64,000 nt of DNA from Bosea sp. AS-1 (GCF_002220095.1 NZ_CP022372.1:406501-470500), one strand, 5' to 3'. Shown: positions 17,566 through 26,491, counted from the first letter of the stretch. The notes: generated by a model not told the origin, from the sequence alone. Numbers and translations are program-made.

Positions 17566-17931
17566 CTAATCGCAAATCTTCAGCGTGACCGGGTCGGCGT
17601 CGGCCGGCAGGTAGTCCCCCATCGGCTTGCAGGTGCCGTCCTTGCAGATCCGCCAGTCGGCGGTGGCGCCGGAGCGGCGCATCACCACCTCGTGCAGCGC
17701 GGGCAATTGCGGACGCCAGCGCCAGAACCCGTCGATCAGCTTCGCGCCGTCCGGCGGATCCATCCCGGCGCCAGAACCCTCGATGCGGGCCTCGACGATC
17801 TCGAGCCCCTTCGGGGTCTCGCGCCAGACCTCTTCCCATAGCGTCTTCTGCACGGAGTGACGCCAGCCGAGCGTGATCTCGCCGCGGCCGAGCGCCACGA
17901 CGAGCGCGCCGGCCGCGAGGCAGATGCTCAC
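17566..17931 (-). CDS. DUF1850 domain protein of the TRAP-TAXI operon
   Basis: This 121-residue protein begins at a GTG overlapping the TRAP permease stop by 4 bp. It has a short hydrophobic start (VSICLAAGALVVALG), then the DUF1850 core with LGWRHSVQKTLWEEVWRE and the end block DWRICKDGTCKPM. DUF1850 proteins are almost always encoded next to fused TRAP permeases of the TAXI type and are thought to be a periplasmic or membrane-anchored accessory. Their molecular role is not established. Cys pairs near the C-terminus (ICKDGTC, ICD) could form disulfides. Confidence 0.8.
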   Translation of the reverse strand: MSICLAAGALVVALGRGEITLGWRHSVQKTLWEEVWRETPKGLEIVEARIEGSGAGMDPPDGAKLIDGFWRWRPQLPALHEVVMRRSGATADWRICKDGTCKPMGDYLPADADPVTLKICD

Positions 17932-20063
17932 GCCGCCGCCGGCGCGGCGTTGCGCGCGGCGAACCAGTGGCGGGCGATGATCGCCGCAGCCAGCAGGTAG
18001 CCGATCGGATCGCTGTAGGCGAACTCGCCGAAGAGCATCACCGCCGCGATGAAACACAGCACGCGCTCGATCGCCGTCAGCCGCGCGAAGAGATAACCGA
18101 TCGCCACCATGCCGAAGAGGCCGATCGCTACCGAGGCCTTGAACGTGGCGTAGATCACAGCCGGCCAGAAGCCGATGACATTGGCCATCGGATCGCCCGG
18201 CTGAAGCATCAGAGCCGGGGAATAGACCGCGATAAACGGGATGACGTAGCCGGCGAGCGCGACGCGCATTGCCTCCCAGCCGATCTTGTCCGGGTTTTCC
18301 TTGGCGATCGGTGCGGCGGCGAGTGCCGCGAGCGCCACCGGTGGCGAGAGGTCGGCCATGATGCCGTAGTAGAAGGCGAACATGTGGCTGACGATCAGCG
18401 GCACGCCGAGCTTTTCCAGTGCCGGCGCGGCCAGGGCGGCGACGATGATGTAGGTCGGGATCGTCGGGATGCCGGTGCCGAGCAGGATCGACAGGATCAT
18501 CGTCAGGATCAGCGCCAGAAACAGGCTCGACTGGCCGAGCCCGATGATCCAGGCACCGAAGGTCGTGCCGATGCCGGTCTGCGTCATCAGGCCGATGATA
18601 GTGCCGACGATGGCGCAGGCGATGCCGACCGGAAGCGCCGTCTTGGCGCTGTCGGCGAGCGCATCACGACTGACGGCCAGCGTGGCGCGCCCGCCCAACG
18701 TGAAGGCATTGATCAGGACGAGCACGGCGATCAGACCTGCGACATAGCGAACGTCTAGCCCCTCCTGGAACAGGGCCGCGGCGATGAGGCCGAGCCCGAT
18801 CCAGAAGATGACGCGCAAGCTCTGCTTGCTGAGACCTGCCGCGAAGCCGGCGCCGAGCAGCAGCCCGACGGTGAGCGCGAGGCCCATCGTGCCGGCAAAG
18901 AGCGGCGTGAAGCCGTGAAACAGCATGAAGACCAGCACGGCGAGCGGTAAAGCGAGATACCAGCGTTCGCGCAGCGCCTTGAGCGGGCTCGGCAGCAGGG
19001 CGCGCTCGACACCCTTCAGGCCGTATTTTCCGGCCTCCAGATGCACCATCCAGAAAGCCGAGGCGAAATACAGGATTGCGGGAATGGCGGCAGCCTTGAC
19101 GATCTCGGCGTAAGGGACGCCCAGAGTCTCGGCCATGATGAAGGCGACGGCGCCCATCACCGGCGGCATGATCTGCCCGCCCATCGAGGCGGTTGCCTCC
19201 ACGCCGGCGGCGAAGGCGCGCCGATAGCCGAACTTGATCATCAGCGGGATGGTGAACTGGCCGACGGTGACGACATTGGCGACGCCGGAGCCCGAGATCA
19301 TCCCCATCAGGCCGGAGGAGAATACCGCGACCTTGGCCGGGCCGCCGCGCGTGCCGCCGAAGATGCCGAGAGAGACGTCGTTGAACAGGTGGATCATCCC
19401 CGCCTTCTCGAGGAAAGAGCCGAAGACGATGAACAGGAAGATATAGGTCGCGGAGACGTAGATCGGCGTGCCGTAGAAGCCTTCGGTGCCGAAGGAGAGG
19501 TGACCGATGATCTGGTCATAACCATAGCCGCGATGGTTGAAAGGGGCCGGCAGATACTGGCCGAAGAACCAATAGAGCAGGCAGACGCCGCACATGATCG
19601 GCAGGGCGTTGCCCATGAGCCGGCGCGCTGCTTCGAAGATCAGCACGATCAGGAGCGTGCCGACGACGAGATCCAGAGTGGATGGGTCGCCGTCGCGCAG
19701 GATCAGGTCGGCATAGAAGATCCATTGATAGAGGCCGACACCGAAGCCGACGAGGCCGAGTACCCAGCCAAACGCCCGGCCGGCATCGTTACGCGCCCTG
19801 AAATTCGCGATCAGGCCGAAGCTCAGAAGCAGCAGGAAGCCGACATGGATGCCGCGTGCAGCCTGGCTCGGCAGGATGTTCCAGGCGGAGATGATGATCT
19901 GGAAGGCCGCGAAGGCGAGCGCGATCGCATAGGCGAAAAGCCCCCAGGCGCCGGGACCGAAACCTGATGGGAAGCCGTGTTCGAAATTGTCGAGGTCAGC
20001 ATGCTCGACCTCGCCCGGCTTTGCGCCGGAGAGGGCTTCCAACTGGTCGGTTTCGTGGGTCAT
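17928..20063 (-). CDS. TRAP transporter fused permease (DctQM type, TAXI class)
   Basis: This is a 711-residue polytopic membrane protein combining the small (4 TM) and large (12 TM) TRAP permease subunits. The DctM-like part contains GMISGSGVANVVTVGQFTIP, VEATASMGGQIMPPVMGAVA and LGTGIPTIPTYIIVA, signature loops of the TAXI-type permease. It drives ion-coupled uptake of an organic acid delivered by the TAXI binding protein encoded 97 bp upstream. The DUF1850 gene follows with a 4-bp overlap. Substrate is unknown; TAXI systems have been linked to dicarboxylates and amino acids. Confidence 0.93.
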   Translation of the reverse strand: MTHETDQLEALSGAKPGEVEHADLDNFEHGFPSGFGPGAWGLFAYAIALAFAAFQIIISAWNILPSQAARGIHVGFLLLLSFGLIANFRARNDAGRAFGWVLGLVGFGVGLYQWIFYADLILRDGDPSTLDLVVGTLLIVLIFEAARRLMGNALPIMCGVCLLYWFFGQYLPAPFNHRGYGYDQIIGHLSFGTEGFYGTPIYVSATYIFLFIVFGSFLEKAGMIHLFNDVSLGIFGGTRGGPAKVAVFSSGLMGMISGSGVANVVTVGQFTIPLMIKFGYRRAFAAGVEATASMGGQIMPPVMGAVAFIMAETLGVPYAEIVKAAAIPAILYFASAFWMVHLEAGKYGLKGVERALLPSPLKALRERWYLALPLAVLVFMLFHGFTPLFAGTMGLALTVGLLLGAGFAAGLSKQSLRVIFWIGLGLIAAALFQEGLDVRYVAGLIAVLVLINAFTLGGRATLAVSRDALADSAKTALPVGIACAIVGTIIGLMTQTGIGTTFGAWIIGLGQSSLFLALILTMILSILLGTGIPTIPTYIIVAALAAPALEKLGVPLIVSHMFAFYYGIMADLSPPVALAALAAAPIAKENPDKIGWEAMRVALAGYVIPFIAVYSPALMLQPGDPMANVIGFWPAVIYATFKASVAIGLFGMVAIGYLFARLTAIERVLCFIAAVMLFGEFAYSDPIGYLLAAAIIARHWFAARNAAPAAA

Positions 20064-20160
20064 CGTTCTGCGGCTCCGGATCAGGCCGTCAAGGAATGCG
20101 CGACCACCCCGCGCGAGAGACTCGGGATGATCGCGGCTGTATCGAAAGTGAAAGCCGAGC

Positions 20161-21129
20161 TCAGGAGCCGACTTTCATGCCCTTTTCCTTGAAGTAGCGC
20201 GCCGCGCCGGGATGCAACGGCACGGGCATGCCCTCGAGCGCCTTCTCGAGCTTGATCTCCTTGCCGGCCGCATGCGACGCGGCGAGATCGCCGAGGTTCT
20301 CGAAGATGTTCTTGGTCATCTGATAGACCAGTTCCTCCTTCACGCCCTCATGGGTGACGAGGAAGTTGACCACCGCGGCCGTATTCACCGCGGCGCTCTG
20401 GCCGGTATAGGTGTTGGCCGGAATGGTCGCGCTGATGAAGGGGGTGCCCGCCTTGTCGATCACCGCCTTCGGGACCTCGACGACATTGATCTCGACCGAG
20501 GTCGAGAGGTCGCGCAGCGAGGCGACGCCGAGGCCGGCCGACTGCAGCGTGGCATCGAGCTGGCGGTTCTTCATGAGCTCGACCGACTCGGCGAAAGGCA
20601 GATACTCGACCTTGCCGAGATCCTTGTAGCTGAGCCCCGCTGCGGCGAGGATGGCGCGGGCATTGAGCTCGGTGCCGGATTTCGGTGCGCCGACCGAGAG
20701 GCGCTTGCCCTTGAGGTCGGCGAGCGTGTTGATGCCGCTCTCCTTGGAGGCGACGATCTGCACGTAGTTCGGGTAGATCGCGCTGATGCCGCGCAGCTTC
20801 TTCAGCGGCGCCTTGAAGCCGGCTTCTTCGTCGCCCTTCCAGGCGGCGTCGAGCGAGTCGCCCAGCGTGAAGGCGATCTCGCCACGACCCTGCTGCAGCA
20901 GCACGAGATTTTCGACCGAGGCCTTCGTCGCCTGGACGGTAGGCCGGACGTTCGGGATCTTCTCGCCATAGATTTTCGAGAGCGCGACGCCCATCGGATA
21001 ATAGACGCCGGAGGTGCCGCCGGTGAGGATGTTGATGAACTCCTGGGCGCGGGCGCCCGCAGGCGCGGCAGCGAGGAGAACAGCGGCGGCAAGGCCGGCG
21101 AGTTGCCGGCGGCGGAACAGCATTGTCAT
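20161..21129 (-). CDS. TAXI family TRAP transporter solute-binding protein
   Basis: This 322-residue periplasmic binding protein has a signal peptide ending GARAQ. The mature protein starts EFINILTGGTSGVYYPMG, the diagnostic opening of the TAXI family, followed by VQATKASVENLVLLQQGRGE. Later blocks such as LSVGAPKSGTELNARAIL fit the second lobe. It is the first gene of the SBP-permease-DUF1850 operon. The promoter should lie in the 249-bp divergent gap shared with the zinc uptake cluster. Confidence 0.92.
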   Translation of the reverse strand: MTMLFRRRQLAGLAAAVLLAAAPAGARAQEFINILTGGTSGVYYPMGVALSKIYGEKIPNVRPTVQATKASVENLVLLQQGRGEIAFTLGDSLDAAWKGDEEAGFKAPLKKLRGISAIYPNYVQIVASKESGINTLADLKGKRLSVGAPKSGTELNARAILAAAGLSYKDLGKVEYLPFAESVELMKNRQLDATLQSAGLGVASLRDLSTSVEINVVEVPKAVIDKAGTPFISATIPANTYTGQSAAVNTAAVVNFLVTHEGVKEELVYQMTKNIFENLGDLAASHAAGKEIKLEKALEGMPVPLHPGAARYFKEKGMKVGS

Positions 21130-21358
21130 GGGAACTCCCTGATCGACCCCGACTCCCCGGTCGGTTTACCTATCGTTGTAGAGCAGGAAACCCGAGAAGG
21201 AAAAGCGCAAGACTTGCCTTTCTTTTGCGCCTTTAGCCGAATCCCACGGGCAGGCTTGGGCATGATTGGCCGTTACCAGCCGTGATACGGTTGGATTTGC
21301 AGCCTGGCATCGTCGGCGGCGTGCACAAGCCGCGAAGACCGCTTGTGTGGCCGTCAGT

Positions 21359-21376
21359 GTAATATTATATCGTCGC
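21359..21376. promoter_or_regulatory. Candidate Zur box upstream of the His-rich peptide/znuCB genes
   Basis: The 18-bp site GTAATATTATATCGTCGC matches 12 of 18 positions of the more symmetric site before znuA (23188-23205), sharing the core TTATATCGT. It ends 2 bp before the ATG of the His-rich peptide, so bound Zur would block initiation. A zur gene is not in the window. Confidence 0.6.
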
Positions 21377-21378
21377 AC

Positions 21379-21540
21379 ATGATTCACGCGCACGACCATG
21401 GCCACAGTCATGCCGGCTCGCACACCGTCTCGGAGGATCCGGGCTGGTCGCTGCTGCGCCTGTCGGCCTGGAACCGCGTGGGGCTGGCCGGTGTCGTCGT
21501 GGCTCTGCTGTGGGCAGCGACGCTGGCCGTGATCGCCTGA
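21379..21540 (+). CDS. Small His-rich membrane peptide at the head of the zinc operon
   Basis: This is a 53-residue protein whose first 16 residues contain six His (MIHAHDHGHSHAGSH), followed by a linker and a C-terminal hydrophobic helix (VGLAGVVVALLWAATLAVIA). The layout suggests a single-pass membrane peptide that offers a zinc-binding tail, possibly to the ZnuB channel or ZnuA. It begins 2 bp after the Zur box and precedes znuC by 14 bp, so it would be zinc-repressed. I do not recognise a named family. Confidence 0.6.
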   Translation: MIHAHDHGHSHAGSHTVSEDPGWSLLRLSAWNRVGLAGVVVALLWAATLAVIA

Positions 21541-21554
21541 GAGGGAAGTTTGCG

Positions 21555-22289
21555 TTGTCCGCCATTCGCCTCACCGACCTGACGCTCGGCTATGATCGCC
21601 ACCCGGCGGTGCATCACCTCTCCGGCGAGGTCGCCACGGGGAGCCTGACCGCTATCGTCGGTCCGAACGGCGCCGGCAAGTCGACGCTGCTGAAAGGTAT
21701 CACCGGCACGCTCGCGCCGCTTTCCGGCGGGGTCTCGATCGCCAAGGGCAAGCGGCTGGCCTATCTGCCGCAGTCGGCCGAGCTCGACCGCTCCTTTCCA
21801 ATCCATGTCTACGATCTCGTCGCCATGGGATTGTGGAATCGCGCCGGCATCTTCGGGCGCATCGGTGCGAGTGCCGCTCACAAGGTCGAGCACGCGATCG
21901 CGGCCGTGGGGCTCACCGGTTTCGAGCGCCGGCCGATCGGTACGCTCTCGGGCGGACAGATGCAGCGCGCGCTGTTTGCGCGGCTTCTACTGCAGGATGC
22001 TGACGTGATCCTGCTCGACGAGCCCTTCACCGCGATCGATGCGCGTACGACCGCCGACCTCCTGGCTCTGGTGCAGCGCTGGCATGGCGAGAGCCGCACC
22101 GTCGTCGCCGTGCTGCACGACATGGAGACGGTGCGCCGGGCCTTTCCGCAGACACTGCTGCTGGCGCGCGAGGCCGTGGCCTGGGGCGAGACGGCCGATG
22201 TGCTGACGCCGGAAAACCTGCTCGCGGCGCGGCGCATGGTCGAATCCTTCGACAGCCACGCCGCTCCCTGCCAGCGCGACGCAGCGTAA
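21555..22289 (+). CDS. znuC: Zinc ABC transporter ATP-binding protein ZnuC
   Basis: This 244-residue ABC ATPase of the metal-importer class has Walker A GPNGAGKSTLLKG, signature LSGGQMQRALFARLL, Walker B VILLDEPFTAID and H-loop VLHDMETVRR. A TTG start at 21555 preceded by GAGAGGGAAG gives the normal ZnuC N-terminus; a 15-residue longer ATG form lacks a ribosome site. It is followed by znuB after 23 bp. Assignment to zinc rather than manganese rests on the Zur boxes, the His-rich partners and the COG0523 GTPase nearby. Confidence 0.9.
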   Translation: MSAIRLTDLTLGYDRHPAVHHLSGEVATGSLTAIVGPNGAGKSTLLKGITGTLAPLSGGVSIAKGKRLAYLPQSAELDRSFPIHVYDLVAMGLWNRAGIFGRIGASAAHKVEHAIAAVGLTGFERRPIGTLSGGQMQRALFARLLLQDADVILLDEPFTAIDARTTADLLALVQRWHGESRTVVAVLHDMETVRRAFPQTLLLAREAVAWGETADVLTPENLLAARRMVESFDSHAAPCQRDAA

Positions 22290-22312
22290 CGCTCTCCAGT
22301 CCGGGCCGGCCG

Positions 22313-23188
22313 ATGCTTTACGATCTCTTCATCGGCCCCTTTGCCGAGTTCGATTTCATGCGCCGCGCGCTCGTCGGCGTGATGGCGCTGTCGGTCTCGG
22401 GCGCGCCGATCGGCGTCTTCCTGATGCTGCGGCGGATGAGCCTCACCGGTGATGCCATGGCCCATGCCATCCTGCCGGGCGCGGCACTGGGCTATCTCGT
22501 TGCCGGTTTCTCGCTGCCCGCGATGACCATTGGCGGGCTCGCCGCCGGCTTCGCGGTCGCGCTCGCCGCTGGCGCCGTGGCGCGTGCGACGGTGCTCAAG
22601 GAGGATGCCTCGCTCGCCGCCTTCTACCTGATCTCGCTGGCGCTCGGCGTCACCATCGTCTCGCTACGCGGCTCGGCGGTCGACCTGCTGCATGTGCTCT
22701 TCGGCAATGTGCTGGCGCTCGACGACGGTGTGCTGATCCTGCTCGCCGGGGTCGCGACCATCTCGCTTCTGGCGCTGGCGGCGCTCTATCGGCCGCTGGT
22801 GCTGGAATGCGTCGATCCCGGTTTCCTGCGCTCGGTCAGCCGTTCGGGCGGCTTCGTGCATCTCGCTTTCCTTGCCCTCGTCGTGCTCAACCTCGTCGCC
22901 GGCTTCAACGCGCTCGGCACGCTGCTCGCGGTCGGCATGATGATGCTGCCGGCGGCTGCCGCGCGGTTCTGGACTGCGGACATCACAAGGCTGCTGCTGC
23001 TGGCGACCGGCTTCGGCATGGTCGCGGGCTATGGCGGCCTGATCGTGTCCTATGCGGCGGGTTCTAGCCTACCTGCCGGCCCGGCGATCATCCTGGCCGC
23101 CGGCGTGCTCTATATTTGCTCGCTTCTGTTCGGCTCGCAGGACGGTGTTGCGCGACGCCTCTTGCCTCGGGCTCATCTTCAGAGATAG
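22313..23188 (+). CDS. znuB: Zinc ABC transporter permease ZnuB
   Basis: This is a 291-residue permease of the ABC-3 metal family with about eight to nine hydrophobic helices. Recognisable blocks are RRMSLTGDAMAHAILPGAALGYL near residues 42-64 and FNALGTLLAVGMMMLPAAAARF towards the C-terminus. It forms the inner-membrane channel for zinc with ZnuC. Its stop codon touches the Zur box that controls znuA. Confidence 0.92.
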   Translation: MLYDLFIGPFAEFDFMRRALVGVMALSVSGAPIGVFLMLRRMSLTGDAMAHAILPGAALGYLVAGFSLPAMTIGGLAAGFAVALAAGAVARATVLKEDASLAAFYLISLALGVTIVSLRGSAVDLLHVLFGNVLALDDGVLILLAGVATISLLALAALYRPLVLECVDPGFLRSVSRSGGFVHLAFLALVVLNLVAGFNALGTLLAVGMMMLPAAAARFWTADITRLLLLATGFGMVAGYGGLIVSYAAGSSLPAGPAIILAAGVLYICSLLFGSQDGVARRLLPRAHLQR

Positions 23189-23205
23189 AAACGTTATATC
23201 GTTTC
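23188..23205. promoter_or_regulatory. Zur box upstream of znuA
   Basis: The site GAAACG-TTATAT-CGTTTC has perfect 6-bp arms around an AT-rich centre and closely resembles the rhizobial Zur consensus of the GAAATGTTATA-TATAACATTTC type. It lies 18 bp upstream of the znuA ATG and indicates a separate zinc-repressed promoter for znuA and the genes after it. Confidence 0.75.
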
Positions 23206-23222
23206 ATTTTATGGAGACCCCG

Positions 23223-24164
23223 ATGCCGAACCGTCGCGCCCTCGTTGCCGGCCTCGTAGCAGGGCTTACCCTCGCTACCGTGCCGTTCGGCGCCTTCGCG
23301 CAGGAAAAGCTGCCGGTGGTGGCTAGCTTCTCGGTGCTGGCCGATTTCGTGAAGCAGGTCGGTGGTGACCGCGTCAGCGTAACGACGCTGGTCGGGCCAG
23401 ATGGCGACGCGCATGTCTACTCGCCGACGCCGGGCGACGCCAAGGCGATGGCTGCGGCCAGGCTTGTCGTGGTCAACGGGCTGCATTTCGAGGGCTGGCT
23501 GCCGCGGCTGGTGAAATCCTCCGGCACCAAGGCGCCGCTGGCCGAAGCGACGAAGGGCATCACCCCGCTCGAAGCCGATGACGAGCATGAAGGTCATGGC
23601 AAGGCCGGCCATGCTCATGCGCACGGTCATGACGATCCGCATGCCTGGCAGAGCATCGCCAACGCCAAAACCTATGTCGCGAACATTCGCGATGCGCTGA
23701 GCGCGGCCGATCCGGCTGGCAAGGCGGAATACGAAACCAATGCGACGGCCTATCTCGCCTCGCTCGATGCGCTCGAAGGCGAGGTCAAGGCCGCGGTCGC
23801 ACGCATTCCGGCCGACCGGCGCAAAGCTATCACCACGCATGATGCCTTCGGCTATTTCGTGAAAGCCTATGGCATCGAGTTCATCGCACCGCAGGGTGTC
23901 TCGACCGAGGCCGAGGCTTCTGCCAAGGATGTCGCACGCATCATCCGTCAGGTGAAGGCGCAGAAGATTCCGGCAGTTTTCCTGGAAAACGTCACCAATC
24001 CGCGTCTGGTCGAGCAGATCGCGCGCGAAAGCGGCGCGAAGGTCGGCGGCCGGCTCTACTCCGATGCGCTCTCCGAGGCCAGCGGGCCGGCGGGGACTTA
24101 CATCCGGATGGTGAAGCACAATATAAGCGAGATCGAAAAGGCGCTGACCGCCGGCCCGGCCTGA
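23223..24164 (+). CDS. znuA: Zinc ABC transporter substrate-binding protein ZnuA
   Basis: This 313-residue periplasmic metal-binding protein of the cluster A-I family has a signal peptide MPNRRALVAGLVAGLTLATV ending near AFAQ. Metal-ligand regions are the first His in DAHVYSPTPGDAK and a long His/Asp/Glu-rich loop (DEHEGHGKAGHAHAHGHDD), typical of zinc-specific ZnuA. HDAFGYF and the final Asp/Glu region follow. The second of two close ATGs (23223) has GGAG at the right spacing; the first would lack a ribosome site. Confidence 0.93.
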   Translation: MPNRRALVAGLVAGLTLATVPFGAFAQEKLPVVASFSVLADFVKQVGGDRVSVTTLVGPDGDAHVYSPTPGDAKAMAAARLVVVNGLHFEGWLPRLVKSSGTKAPLAEATKGITPLEADDEHEGHGKAGHAHAHGHDDPHAWQSIANAKTYVANIRDALSAADPAGKAEYETNATAYLASLDALEGEVKAAVARIPADRRKAITTHDAFGYFVKAYGIEFIAPQGVSTEAEASAKDVARIIRQVKAQKIPAVFLENVTNPRLVEQIARESGAKVGGRLYSDALSEASGPAGTYIRMVKHNISEIEKALTAGPA

Positions 24165-24208
24165 CCGGGGCGGTGTCCTCCTTGCGTCGCAGTCATTCAG
24201 GTCAAGCC

Positions 24209-25171
24209 ATGTCCGAGAAAATCCCCGTCACGGTGCTCACCGGCTATCTGGGCGCCGGCAAGACCACGCTCCTCAATCGCATTCTGACCGAGGACCACGG
24301 CAAGAAGTTCGCGGTCATCGTCAACGAGTTCGGCGAGGCCGGCATCGATGGCGATCTCGTCGTCGGCGCCGACGAGGAAGTGTTCGAGATGAACAACGGC
24401 TGCATCTGCTGCACCGTGCGCGGCGACCTGATCCGCATCCTCGACGGGTTGATGAAACGCAAGGGCAAGTTCGACGCGATCATTGTCGAGACGACGGGCC
24501 TGGCCGATCCGGCCCCGGTCGCCCAGACCTTCTTCGTCGATCAGGATGTCGGCGACGCCACGCGCCTCGATGCGGTCGTCACCGTTACCGATGCCAAGTG
24601 GCTGAAGGACCGGCTGAGGGATGCGCCCGAGGCGAAGAACCAGATCGCCTTCGCCGACGTCATCATCCTCAACAAGACCGACCTGGTGACGTCCGAGGAA
24701 CTGGCCGAGGTCGAGGCGGCGATCCGCGCCATCAATCCCTATGCCAAGCTGCACAAGGCCGAGCGCGCCAATGTCGATATCGCAGCGCTGCTCGACCGCA
24801 AGGCGTTCGATCTGGATCGCATCCTCGATATCGAGCCGGATTTCCTCGAGGCCGGGCATCATCATCACCATGCCGAGGATGTGCGTTCGATCTCGCTGAC
24901 CGTGCCGGGCGATGTGGATCCCGAGAAGTTCATGCCCTGGATCAACGACCTGACCCAGATCCAGGGACCGAACATCCTGCGCTCCAAGGGCATTCTTGCT
25001 TTCAAGGATGAGCCGAGACGCTTCGTCTTCCAGGGCGTGCACATGATCCTCGACGGCGACCTCCAGCGCGACTGGAAGCCGGGTGAGAAGCGCGAGAGCC
25101 GGCTCGTCTTCATCGGGCGCGATCTCAACGAGAATGAATTGCGCAAGGGGTTTGAAGCCTGCGCGGCGTGA
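24209..25171 (+). CDS. COG0523 zinc metallochaperone GTPase (CobW/ZNG1-like)
   Basis: This 320-residue G3E-family GTPase is thought to deliver zinc to client proteins under zinc limitation. Visible motifs are Walker A GYLGAGKTTLLN, the metal-binding Cys motif GCICC in the switch region, ETTGLADPAP, NKTDLV as the guanine-specificity motif, and a His run (GHHHHHAED) before the CobW C-terminal domain. The ATG at 24209 is chosen because it yields the standard MSEKIPVTVLTGYLGAG start. It follows znuA by 44 bp and is likely under the same Zur box. Confidence 0.9.
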   Translation: MSEKIPVTVLTGYLGAGKTTLLNRILTEDHGKKFAVIVNEFGEAGIDGDLVVGADEEVFEMNNGCICCTVRGDLIRILDGLMKRKGKFDAIIVETTGLADPAPVAQTFFVDQDVGDATRLDAVVTVTDAKWLKDRLRDAPEAKNQIAFADVIILNKTDLVTSEELAEVEAAIRAINPYAKLHKAERANVDIAALLDRKAFDLDRILDIEPDFLEAGHHHHHAEDVRSISLTVPGDVDPEKFMPWINDLTQIQGPNILRSKGILAFKDEPRRFVFQGVHMILDGDLQRDWKPGEKRESRLVFIGRDLNENELRKGFEACAA

Positions 25172-25185
25172 GCTAAAGCCGCGTC

Positions 25186-26193
25186 ATGACCACGCTGACC
25201 CAACCCGTCTCGCTGCGCGAGCATGTCGTCCCGATCGCCGCGGAGGCGCATGTTGTCGCCGCGCGCTGGCTGAAGCTGGGCCTCGTTCTCGCGCTCGCCG
25301 ATGGGCGCGTGCTGCGCTGGCGCGACGGCGCGACCGACAGCGTCGAGGCTCATGCCGGCGGCATTCTGTGTGCGACTGGTGATGGCGAGCGCATCGTCAC
25401 CGGCGGCGATGATGGGCGCGTCGTCGCGACCCGGTTCGAAGGCGAGCCGGAAGAGCTGGCCAAGGACCCGAAACGCCGCTGGGTCGATGCGATCACGCTC
25501 TCGGCTGCCGGCAATCTGGCCTGGAACAATGGCAAGACCGTCAGTGCGCGCGACGAGAAGGGCCGTGTGCGCACGCTCGAAGCTGCCAGCACGCCACAGG
25601 GCCTCGTCTTTGCGCCGAAGGGCTATCGGCTTGCCATCGCGCAGATGAACGGCGTCTCGCTCTGGTATCCGAACACCGAGGCGAAGCCGGAATTCCTCGA
25701 ATGGAAAGGCTCGCATCTCGACGTCGTCTGGTCGCCGGACGGGCGTTTCATCGTTTCCTCGATGCAGGAGAACGCCCTGCATGGCTGGAAGCTCGGCGAC
25801 AAGCCGAGCCATATGCGCATGACCGGATATCCGGCCAAGCCGCGTTCGCTCTCCTGGTCGCATGACGGGCTCTGGCTTGCCTCCAGTGGGGCAGACGGCG
25901 CGATCGTCTGGCCGTTCCAGGGCGACGGGCCGCAAGGCAAGGCGCCGCGCGAATGCGGCGTGCGCCGGGCGCGGGTCACCCGCGTTGCCTTCCATCCTGG
26001 CGCGTTGGTGCTGGCGATCGGCTATGACGACGGCTGCATCCTGCTGGTGCGGCTGACCGACGGCTCCGAGTTGCTGGTCCGGCCGGCCGAGCGCGACAGC
26101 GGCATCAGTGCCTTCGCCTGGGACAAGGCGGGCAAGCGCCTCGCTTTCGGGGCCGAGGATGGCGCGGCCGGCGTGCTGACGCTGCCGAGCTGA
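25186..26193 (+). CDS. WD40 repeat protein of the zinc cluster
   Basis: This 335-residue protein is built from WD40-like blades; repeats are recognisable at DVVWSPDGRFIVSSMQENALHGW, SLSWSHDGLWLASSGADGAI and RVAFHPGALVLAIGYDDGCI. It has no signal peptide, so it should be cytoplasmic. It begins 14 bp after the COG0523 gene and is followed after 5 bp by a small gene. A WD40 protein after this GTPase is a recurring arrangement in alphaproteobacteria as far as I recall, suggesting a scaffold for metallochaperone or client proteins, but its role is unknown. Confidence 0.8.
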   Translation: MTTLTQPVSLREHVVPIAAEAHVVAARWLKLGLVLALADGRVLRWRDGATDSVEAHAGGILCATGDGERIVTGGDDGRVVATRFEGEPEELAKDPKRRWVDAITLSAAGNLAWNNGKTVSARDEKGRVRTLEAASTPQGLVFAPKGYRLAIAQMNGVSLWYPNTEAKPEFLEWKGSHLDVVWSPDGRFIVSSMQENALHGWKLGDKPSHMRMTGYPAKPRSLSWSHDGLWLASSGADGAIVWPFQGDGPQGKAPRECGVRRARVTRVAFHPGALVLAIGYDDGCILLVRLTDGSELLVRPAERDSGISAFAWDKAGKRLAFGAEDGAAGVLTLPS

Positions 26194-26198
26194 CGGCG

Positions 26199-26480
26199 AT
26201 GCGCTTCGGGCTCTTCGGCAGGAACGAGACTCGCAAGGGCGACGAAGCGAAGGCCGTGGCCGAGAGCCTGAAGGTGCAGGTCCGGGCGGCGCTCGGCCTG
26301 CCGGAGACGGCAGCCATCGCAGTCAATGAAATCCTCTGCGCCGATCCGAGCTGCCCCGGCACCGAAACGGTGATCCTGGTGATGAAGCCCGGCGCGAAGA
26401 CGATCGCCTTCAAGCTGCAGATGGCGATGGTCGAGGTGACGGCCGAGGCGCTGGCCGAGGCTCTGGACCCAGCCCATTAG
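26199..26480 (+). CDS. Small conserved hypothetical protein with CxDPxCPG motif
   Basis: This is a 93-residue cytoplasmic protein beginning MRFGLFGRNE. Its middle holds NEILCADPSCPGTETVILVM, with two Cys that could bind a metal ion. It is the last gene of the zinc-linked run and starts 5 bp after the WD40 gene, so co-regulation is likely. Function is unknown. Confidence 0.7.
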   Translation: MRFGLFGRNETRKGDEAKAVAESLKVQVRAALGLPETAAIAVNEILCADPSCPGTETVILVMKPGAKTIAFKLQMAMVEVTAEALAEALDPAH

Positions 26481-26491
26481 CGGCCGCGTTC

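Noticed and set aside
21195..21235. Hairpin GCGCAA/TTGCGC in the gap before the zinc cluster as a terminator
   Set aside because: Short stem with a long loop, placed in a divergent promoter region; more likely chance.
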